This document shows, piece by piece, positions 56,575 to 64,000 of a stretch of DNA of 64,000 bases. Source of the stretch: Metallyticus violacea (taxonomy: Eukaryota > Arthropoda > Insecta > Mantodea > Metallyticidae); NCBI GenBank assembly GCA_030762175.1, contig CM060833.1, forward strand, positions 163,377,001 to 163,441,000, written 5' to 3'. Within the stretch, counting starts at the first letter, position 1, and each line of letters opens with the position of its first letter. Both the position numbers and the translations under genes were made by a program. Under the pieces are notes generated by a model that saw nothing but the letters and a program-made list of their open reading frames with translations, had not been told where the DNA came from and did not search any database.

Positions 56575-58240
56575 GAAGCCGTGGGGTACATTTGCCTGAT
56601 GTTTTCCTTAAGTATAATGGCAGTATTTGTGTTTCATACTGACTTAATAATATTGCCATTTTTCAAATAAGTTATGTGTTTTGTTATTAAAACAAAAAGT
56701 ATGTTCTTACGGGAAACGTTATATTTTACTGTTTCAATTCCTGTGTGTGTTTGTTGTTTTATTTTATTTTGTGTTATTGGCAACTCATTTAATAAAAATA
56801 ACTTTCATTTAGGGTGAATTGATAAATTATAATGATGTTTAAATATTTTTCAATATAGTTGTATATAGAAGAACAAGTCGTGTATCCCCAAAATTGGTTT
56901 GTCGTTAATTTCTTTCGGTCTAAAATTAGTAAATTTTAAATAAATTCCGCAAGCATACAACAAACTGATTTATGTTTGCAATAACGTTGTTGCGTCTAGC
57001 AAAAAAAAATGTGTTGCTCTAAAGACAGCTGACTAACCATTTCACGACATTATACACTGCCTTGGGACTAGCAAGGGAAAGGCTCAGAAAGCGAATTTCA
57101 AGGACATGGCTAAAGGGGAAGCAGAGGAAGTATGGACACTGGGTACGCCTGTAGCCAAGACGTCAAGTTTACTGTTACAGCCCTACTGTTTGTTGTGAAG
57201 TACATTTTTGTTTATTTACTCCAGATAGTTTGCTTTTTAATTCTTCATAACAAATGGGGTGTTAGAACTTATATAAAAGAGAATAAGAATAACATTTAAA
57301 CCAATATACTGTTTCGTTATATATTCAGCTAATCAGACACTGCTTGCTGTATATGAGAGATATGCTAAGTCTTTCCGCCAGGTGCATTGACGGTAGAATT
57401 AATCTCTGGAGCAACACACTTGGTAAACTTTACTGTTAATTTGACCTTTCTACGGACAGGATACGATGTTCAGTAGAGAAGTCGCTCCAGAGACACTTTC
57501 GAATAGAATTTCCCATAAATGTACACTCGGTGAATATTTAACTTTCGCTAAAGTGGGTGCGAAAGCAAAAACTTGACGCCCGTATGCGCGTCTGGGAACT
57601 CGAAAGTTTAACATTGCTTTTCCATTTCCGTAATTCTGTTGAATTCCAGAAATGTTGGCATCACTAGTGCGTGACGCTGCTGCGAAAAGTTGGATTTGCT
57701 CTCTCACTTTCTCGCGAGTATTTCATCCAACTTCCTGCTTTACAAGTCTATTGCAGAATCAAATTACTCATTTTTGTACTTTCTGCTAGGCTTGTGCAAC
57801 GCAAATGCGGTTAGAAAGGTTCTGACTCTTGCAATGAGGAGAGCATTGCTAATAAACTACAGACAGTTGCTATAAAAATATTTAGCTCTATAATCTCAGT
57901 CCTGTGTTAATTCTGAAAGTGCAGGAATTTGTCACATGCAAATGATTATAATGTGTAACCAGAATTTAAGTTGGATTTCGGATTTCCTTAACTGTAGGTG
58001 CTTGAGTACTTTGTAATTTTTATGGGTATTGTATTTACTGTTTACAATCCCATTTTGCACTCATGTTCAAGCATATTATAACATGTATTATATTAAGTAA
58101 ATAAAGTGTAGTTCAATTAATATTTTTTCCTTGTTCGATAGTTATTTTGAAAAAAAAAAAAAACATTTTTTAATCTTCTCTCTCTAACTCTGCAGTTTCA
58201 TTTTCTTCGCCTGGGTGACAGTGAATTAGCAGCCTTTAAA
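56575..58240. other. No recognised gene; includes a CpG-richer segment
   Basis: Mostly AT-rich. The segment 57440-57740 has more CpG than its surroundings and a minus ORF of 85 codons (57707-57450) with no motif. Poly-A at about 58151-58163. Confidence 0.4.
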
Positions 58241-58267
58241 ATGGAGCCTCTAGAGTCTAGTTGATGT

Positions 58268-58555
58268 TGATTTGTTTTATTTACGGACGCTTTTTAACTC
58301 TCAAGTCATCAGCGTCCCATTCATTCAGGGCGTAAAAAGGCCGGTAAATTTTGGGCAGAGGCTTCTTCTTTAAGACTTGAGGTTTTTTATGCCGTAAATG
58401 TACGACACGGGACCCACAACTTTATTTCCTTTCCGAAGAAAGTCCCATACTTAGCATTTTTAACCCCGGAAAAAAGTCATCGATCCTGGCCGGTACTGAA
58501 CCCGCGATGTTGGGTTTAAGGAAAGTATGGTTACCACTAGACCCCCAGGACAGAC
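58268..58555 (-). mobile_element. SINE-B, full length
   Basis: Antisense from ttgatttgttttatttacgg to ttaccactagacccccagga. Duplication tctagttgatgt / tctagctgatgt (one mismatch) at 58256-58267 and 58556-58567. Confidence 0.95.
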
Positions 58556-58638
58556 TCTAGCTGATGTGCTTTATAAACAAAGAGCGGTAGTTGAATTTCG
58601 TGAAAAATGAGACAATGACAACATTAAGAAGCATTTAA

Positions 58639-59895
58639 GATACAAGGGACATACTGAAAGTCGTCAAATTCCAACAATGTAACAAAAGAACTGAAGGATC
58701 ATAATCTACAGATTTTACACCGCAACTAACCTAAATAAACTTTAATTAATATAATTAATAATCTTATCACAATTATTTCTGTTGCCATATTGTGACGTCA
58801 TTAGCTTCTATCACGTAACTGCAGGCAGTATTTCCAAAAGGCGGACATCAATGTTCCGTTTCGACAGCGTATTGTTATTGAATTCCTTGTTAAAGAGGGA
58901 AAATCTGCTGCTGAAATTCACCTCAGACTTCAACGTGCCTATGGAAATGTCTGCATGGGTGCTAGCGGTGTTAGGAGATGATTGAAACATTTCAAAGATG
59001 GGAAAACGAGTATCCAAGATGAGCCTCGTAGCGGTCGCCCTCGAACTGCAACAAGGAAAGAGTTGGTGAGCTCATTAGAGAAGACAGGTGATCACTGTGG
59101 ATGAAATCGCTGCAAAACTTGCAGTAGGACACAGTGCAGTGCAACAAATGATAAAATATTTTGGTTATCGAAAAGTTGGGTCCCACGTTTATTGGCCGAA
59201 CACCACAAACTCCAGAGAATAACCATCAGCCAAAACCATCTTCAGAGATTTCATAATGAAGGTGATTTTTGACGAGTATTGCAACAGGCAATGAAAGCAG
59301 GTTCCATCATTACGAGCCTGAAACAAAACGCCAGAGTGTGCAATGGAACCATTTGGATTCCCCATTGAAGAAGAAAGCGAAGATAGTGCGATCTGCTGAG
59401 AAGGTGATGGGTAGCGTCTTCTGGGATGTACATGGTTGTATTCTGGTTCATTTTCTTGTACTTGGACATATATGCTACCCAGACACTTTGCAAGCTCCGT
59501 CGTGCATTGCGCGATAAACGCCCTGGAAAGAATGGAGAAGATCAGAACATTTGAGTGGGAAACTCTTCCACGTCCTCCCTACAGTCCCGACTTGGCACCC
59601 TCCGACTACCATCTTTTTGGTTCTGTTAAGGAACAGATGTGAGGCCAACACTACGAGACGTGGAGGATATTCGGAAAGCAGTGCGTCAGTGTCTCCGTGC
59701 AGCTGGAACGGAGTTCTATCGTAAGCGTATTTCAAACTTGCAGAACAATGGGAAAAATGTGTGCAAAGAAATGGAGACAATTTTGAAAAGTGAGAGGAAA
59801 ATCTGTAGATTACGATGATGTAGTTGGTTTATCTAAAAAAATAAATATTAAGAGGTTTAAAAATTGTTGCTCGCTTCTTTCAGTATGTATGGCGA
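58639..59895 (+). mobile_element. Mariner element M3, decayed
   Basis: Left end atacaagggacatactgaaa and right end ctttcagtatgtatggcgag share the inverted block catactgaaag. Length is about 1.25 kb. The interior is a broken mariner transposase. Confidence 0.7.
58840..59800 (+). pseudogene. Mariner transposase (M3), broken
   Basis: Pieces: HTH block VDEIAAKLAVGHSAVQQMI with FGYRKVGSHVYWP, the catalytic HYEPETKRQSVQWNHLDSPL with AEKVMGSVFWDVHGCILVHF, and PPYSPDLAPSDYHLFGSVKE with the third Asp. Between LRRALRDKRPGKNGED and TLPRPPYSPDLAP the HDNARPH block is deleted, so the second catalytic Asp is gone. The TGDE motif with the first Asp is also damaged. Closest in style to the SETMAR-type mariner proteins. 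Confidence 0.85.
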
Positions 59896-60437
59896 GATGG
59901 CAGTGAATAAAAACATTGTCAATCAGGTTAAATGGTTGTCATCATCGACAAGAATATCGAGACAGTCGCGCTGAATATCCACGTTGCAGTGATGAAAGAT
60001 GTGAACATTATATTCGGGACGATCTTCGGAAAAGAATAACAAAAAAATCGCTGTTCAAGTTAATATCCCCCTTGACAATATCAACATAATCACCCGCCAG
60101 TTAGAATATTCCAAATTGGGGCACTTCAAGCCTAACTGCCGATCACAAGGAACAGCAAATTATCATCTGTTGAAAGTACCTTGCTCGTTACAGCATGTTT
60201 GCGACGTTTCTTCTTCAACACTGTAACGGAAGATTCCTCGCTTCTAGTTCTACATATCACTACATACGCCATTTAGTGGCATCATAATATTTCCCTTAGG
60301 AAAATAAAATGCTCAACTCAATACCCACAGCTGGTAAAGCCGTGCCCGGTCATGTTTTTCTGAGAATCTCTGAATGAATTATTTTGATCGATCAACGTAT
60401 TTCCTCGTGATAAAACAGTTAACTCCGAAGTAATTAT
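59896..60437. other. No recognisable feature
   Basis: Could contain the eroded 5' half of the next mariner fragment, but I see no diagnostic motif. Confidence 0.4.
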
Positions 60438-60499
60438 ACTCATATCAAAAATCTTCGGAAAAATCAGTTCCGCATATCCACCCTCACAAAGATATAAAC

Positions 60500-60615
60500 A
60501 AAATCTTTTTCTTCACGACAGTGCCTAAGCAGTTAAAAGAGAGCACTAAATTTTGGAGGGCTGCCCTTCCTCATCCATTCTATAGCCCGAATCTTGCACT
60601 TCTTATATTTAATAA
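60500..60615 (+). pseudogene. Mariner DDE fragment
   Basis: One frame reads FLHDSA near 60509-60526 and another ALPHPFYSPNLALLIF near 60562-60609. Relatives have LHDnArpH ... LpHPpYSPDLApsDyhlF. The spacing between the blocks is shorter than normal and the third Asp is lost. A short, old remnant. Confidence 0.5.
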
Positions 60616-60737
60616 ACACACAACGCCCTACTTTGATTTACTGCATTAGCAGTACAGTTTACAACTGAACCCCTTGAGCGAGAGTATGGTAATTAGTAAA
60701 TTAGTGATTGTAATTTATTTACATTACAATTACATAA

Positions 60738-61337
60738 TTATTTACACATGGAAATTAACAACAGGCTCGTACATTTGAACAGATTAGATACCCCATTCCT
60801 ATTGACTACCATGAGCTCTTTCCTTAGTTTCCATGAGTAATGCACATAAATAGGATCTAATAAATAAAATGTCACAAAATTTGTGTGGTTTACTATGAGG
60901 CCTGGGCCATAAGTACTCTTAAGATTTAGAGTAACCTCTGCAATTAAATGATCTTGGAGATCTCCAGGGCATAATAGACTCGGATGGGGTTGGTTCTCCA
61001 CTTTAGTCGTATAGGCACGGTATCTCAGTAAGGCAAGGCAAGTTGAAGATTCGTGGTTTGTGTCCGGACCTAATTTCCTATCTGACTGATTCCATTGCAT
61101 TTGTAACTTTGATATTACTGCATAATTAACAGAAACACACACTTCCAAAAGCAAGAGTTGTACAGAAGTTTGTTTACAGGAGCAGAATTGGGGTTTCCTA
61201 CAAGTCCTACGAGATATGCAAGCAATCTTGGCCGTACTTCTGCTGCCAGCAACCGTCTGTTCAGCATTAACGTTTCCGGCCATTAATACGTCCAAGTTTT
61301 CTGCAGATATGCAGAACATGTTCTTCACTAGAAGCAT
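60738..61337 (-). CDS. Uncharacterised 199-codon ORF
   Basis: The longest open frame in the window, running ATG to stop on the minus strand. It starts MLLVKNMFCISAENLDVLMA and contains two cysteine-rich stretches (ACISRRTCRKPQFCSCKQ). I see no signal peptide, membrane segment or known domain. In AT-rich DNA this length is longer than expected by chance but not decisive. It could be an exon, part of an unrecognised repeat, or a chance ORF. Confidence 0.2.
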   Translation of the reverse strand: MLLVKNMFCISAENLDVLMAGNVNAEQTVAGSRSTAKIACISRRTCRKPQFCSCKQTSVQLLLLEVCVSVNYAVISKLQMQWNQSDRKLGPDTNHESSTCLALLRYRAYTTKVENQPHPSLLCPGDLQDHLIAEVTLNLKSTYGPGLIVNHTNFVTFYLLDPIYVHYSWKLRKELMVVNRNGVSNLFKCTSLLLISMCK

Positions 61338-61995
61338 TTACCTACTTCACGAAGATAAACTTGGTATGTATTAATGTTTTTATAGCGAACACTAATATTA
61401 TCGTTGCTACATTTTCCATTAATTACGAATGGGATTCAATGAGTAATGGACCGATTTTTTTTCTACTTTAGGGTTTATTTTATTTCAGTTGAAATGTTCA
61501 ATTCAATGGCTATACAGTGATATTTTTCAACATGGCGAATTTATGCAAAGAGAAGATAAGAAATGGTGTAAGAACCGGGCTGTAGGGTGACTGAAGGTCA
61601 GTCCATTGAAGTTTAATGCTATTTTCTCCGTTACGTAGATTTAGGCGAGGCTTCGTGTTTTCCAGAAGAACTTACGTTACTTCTTTTGCCGGAAGCAATC
61701 CACAACTTCCGGAAAAATTTTAACACATACTTCAGCGTTAACTTTTATTTGAAATATATACAGGATGCTAATGAACTACGCCGGAACAGTTTCAGAGTGA
61801 AAGAGATGTCGTATATCTAAGCAATTTGATATAGACAACTTATGGCCCATCTGTTCAAATTTCGGAGTTATGGCTATAAGTTTCTAAAGAGCCTGTACGT
61901 CACTGGCTTATGAAGATGCTCCTCTTAAGCATAACACACAAAGCATTGTCTTTGTAAATTCATTATTCGTATTATTGACACACGAAAATACTTTA
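61338..61995. other. No recognised gene; possible Tc1-like terminus
   Basis: tatacaggatgctaatgaac at 61758-61777 resembles the acagggtg... terminus of arthropod Tc1-like elements but has no partner nearby. Confidence 0.35.
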
Positions 61996-61999
61996 ACTT

Positions 62000-62182
62000 C
62001 ACACCGTCGCTAAAAAATGGACTTGTGAACGAGAAGTCTACGGTTCGCACTCCGTTAGGGCCATCCTCCCTGGCTGAGAAATTTTTTCTACGTTTTCCTA
62101 AGTACTCATCAATTGCAAATGCCGAAGAGATGCCCTTCCCAGTTTGCCATTTAATTTCATACACCAGCAATGTTGCACGTAT
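62000..62182 (+). mobile_element. SINE-A, degraded
   Basis: ggacttgtgaacgagaagtc, ttcgcactccgttagggcca, tcctccctggctgagaaatt, atcaattgcaaatgccgaag and ttgccatttaatttcataca correspond to successive SINE-A blocks. Box A is lost. Confidence 0.75.
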
Positions 62183-62525
62183 AGTTGTGTTTATTTGTGC
62201 CAGCACCTTTTATTTCCTTCCTTTACCGCCCGTTTCATATTTGAGCCCTTAATTACGTACTCTTCTCCCTATAGGTTAAGAATCGCGTGGAACTTTTGAG
62301 AATCCATGCAATGTTTAGAACTTTATGGTTGGGTTTTCATACTCTTAGTTTCCTGCTATCAGACGGATCAGCAAGTGTAGGGGGTTCAGACATTTTGGCT
62401 GTTATGTTCATCGTTCTCTCCGCAGACCTGCCTCAGCGACCAAGCAAGTTGTATTTCACAATTTTATTTTATTTTAAATAAATTTTGTTTTAATGACAGT
62501 TAATCTTTAATTCAGAACGTAATGA
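62183..62525. other. No recognisable feature
   Basis: A 64-codon ORF (62287-62481) is unassigned. Confidence 0.45.
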
Positions 62526-62529
62526 GCGA

Positions 62530-63560
62530 ATTTATCTTAAAAGCTTAGACTCTCGAGTGACATTTATTAGGACTATTTCAGGAATAAAATAGCAATTTAA
62601 ATATAATTCCTCTAAACTTGGCTTGCAAAACTGTAAAAATTGTACATTTATATACAATCGTACGACAGAAGAATATCGATTGTCAGTAATGCTAATAGAA
62701 AAGAGCAAAATACAGATTAAGGACTATTTCATGAATACAATAAGAATAAAGATGATATATATTTGAAATTCGCGCACAGAATATTAACAGAATATTAACG
62801 TTATACTTATGAATATTCTTTTCAGAAACCGTGAGACTGAATTGGACAAAAGTTTACAATTACAATCGCTACCGTTCGATTTTTAGTATCAACTGAGAGA
62901 AAAAGATAACATACGGTGTCTCTATTGTATTCTGTGGTTTTGGAATTCCTAATGATAAGATCAATTTGTACATTTGATGCATCACCAAACGCTTTGAAGA
63001 ACGCTCCATTCTGCATATGATTGTCGACTGTCCATACTTTTGTACCGCCTCTATGAAAGTGGTCAGTGATGCGTATTCAAGATGATGATTTTGGTTTATT
63101 TACGGAAGCTCTTTTAACATCTCAGGTCATCAGCGTCCCATTCAATTCAGGACGGGAAACGACCGACAAATTTTGCTCAGAGGCCTCTCTTTCAGGCTTG
63201 AGGTTCTTTTTCATGCCGTAAATGTACGACACGGGACCCATGGCTTTACTTCCCTTCCGAAGGAAGTCATACTTAGGATTTTTACGCCCGAAAAAATCCA
63301 TCTATCCTGGTCGGGTTTGAACCCGCGATCTTGGGAAGGCAAGTATGGTTACCGACTATGCGTATTCAGGAATTATATAGTGGAGATATAGAGTTGGCTA
63401 CACTGATCACAAGACAAATGCACGTCGTATGATAAAACGGATTTGATAATTTTTTTCGATAATTTCACTTCGTACTCCGGCTGTCATTGGTCAAAATTCA
63501 AAATATTGTTTCGTTTCATTGGTAGTTTTAAGATGACGTCACATGAGTGAAATTTTTTTG
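62530..63560 (+). repeat. Family F repeat, copy C, interrupted by SINE-B
   Basis: Aligns with copy B throughout: tctcgagtgacatttattag, ttcctctaaacttggcttgc, acaatcgctaccgttcgatt, tctgtggttttggaattcct, aagtggtcagtgatgcgtat, and after the SINE tatagagttggctacactga and gtttcattggtagttttaag with gatgacgtcacatgagtgaa. Without the SINE it is about 750 bp, like copy B. Confidence 0.9.
63080..63357 (-). mobile_element. SINE-B, full length, inserted in family F
   Basis: Antisense from ggtttatttacggaagctct to ttgaacccgcgatcttggga and ggttaccg. The target duplication atgcgtattca is perfect at 63069-63079 and 63358-63368. Copies A and B of family F lack the insertion and confirm the empty-site sequence. 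Confidence 0.96.
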
Positions 63561-63905
63561 CAAAATTAAGGTTGGAACAAAGTTTTATTTGGGTTTTAAA
63601 AGTAGATGTAACATACTTAACCATTAAAAGTTTCTTTTAATTCTATCACATACTCTTATCGTAATCCAATTTTGCCAAAGTGCCCTCAGTGTATGCTATG
63701 AGCTGCTTCAGTCACAAATATTCGATTAAACTCCAAAAGAAATAATTCGTTGCTGTAAGACCTGGCAAATGCCATCTCATTTTCTCTAGTACTTCCTCAG
63801 TACTTCTAGAGATTCTTAAACCCTATCAAGATGTAACAACGTTAACAACATAAACCAGGCCTTTGTTACCAACAAGCGGGAGAGGCCAGCAACGTCATTG
63901 TAGAA
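63561..63905. other. No recognisable feature
   Basis: Nothing recognised. Confidence 0.5.
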
Positions 63906-63907
63906 TA

Positions 63908-64000
63908 TCACCACGGGTGGCTGTGGTCGTTAAGATATGAACTTGAGAGCCGGAAGTCTAGGTTTCGAATCCCGCCAGCAACATCCTCCCTGACTTGGAT
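63908..64000 (+). mobile_element. SINE-A, cut by window end
   Basis: caccacgggtggctgtggtc, degenerate box A region gttaagatatgaacttgaga, box B gtttcgaatccc, then catcctccctgacttgg. The rest lies beyond the window. Confidence 0.9.

Noticed and set aside
63920..63975. Possible functional tRNA genes at SINE heads
   Set aside because: Box A and box B are recognisable, but the anticodon arm and acceptor pairing are not maintained and a SINE body follows each head.

Overview
This window looks like intergenic or intronic DNA from a large, AT-rich arthropod genome. I found no intact host protein-coding gene and no functional tRNA or rRNA gene. The evidence for an arthropod is the mixture of repeats: several decayed mariner/Tc1 transposase families of arthropod type, hAT, pogo/Tigger-like and PIF/Harbinger-like elements, a repeat protein family common in arthropod genomes, and three tRNA-derived SINE families at high density. 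The mixture fits an insect with a large genome (for example a polyneopteran) or a chelicerate. The sequence alone does not let me choose.

SINE families. The names are mine. SINE-A (about 280 bp, tRNA-Leu/Ser-like head, 3' end near cgggcgttaaacacta) has 16 complete or partial copies. SINE-B (about 285 bp, head with ggtgtagtgg and ggttcgaaccc, 3' end gagcgtccgtaaataaa) has 11. SINE-C (about 320 bp) has one long copy and one 3' fragment. Many copies have clear 9-13 bp target-site duplications, which fix their ends exactly.

Layout. 0-5 kb: a decayed DDE transposase split by an AAT microsatellite, a hAT fragment, and two fragments of a Penelope-like terminus. 7-8.4 kb: an unusual foldback element of about 418 bp with arms of about 142 bp. 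9-16 kb: SINEs, two hAT remnants and one GC-rich segment. 17-18.4 kb: the first of three copies of a mariner family (family M1). 19.8-22.6 kb: a palindromic non-autonomous element, a Tc1/mariner DDE remnant and SINE-C. 23-33 kb: mostly unrecognised AT-rich sequence with SINEs. 33.3-35.2 kb: a pogo/Tigger-like element that has been internally deleted and hit by two SINEs. 36.5-37.8 kb: second M1 mariner. 38.3-39.4 kb: Harbinger-like element with TTA duplications that carries a smaller palindromic repeat. 39.75-40.8 kb: a different mariner (M2) rearranged into a 5'-to-5' palindrome with a SINE-A inserted at its edge. 41.3 kb: a near-perfect hairpin insertion with a 12 bp duplication. 43-47.5 kb: a further Tc1/mariner-like remnant and SINEs. 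47.6-49 kb: an unclassified repeat present twice in tandem and again at 62.5 kb. 49.2-50.4 kb: third M1 mariner, 3' truncated. 54-60.6 kb: a Penelope-like end, a GERFHQD-type repeat protein, and two or three further mariner-like remnants.

Nothing here works as an operon or pathway. The window is a record of transposition: DNA transposons arrived, decayed and were hit by SINEs, whose tails appear to have seeded several of the microsatellites. The most interesting items are the palindromic or foldback structures (7.9, 19.8, 38.3, 39.75 and 41.3 kb) and the unclassified interspersed repeat at 47.6 and 62.5 kb.
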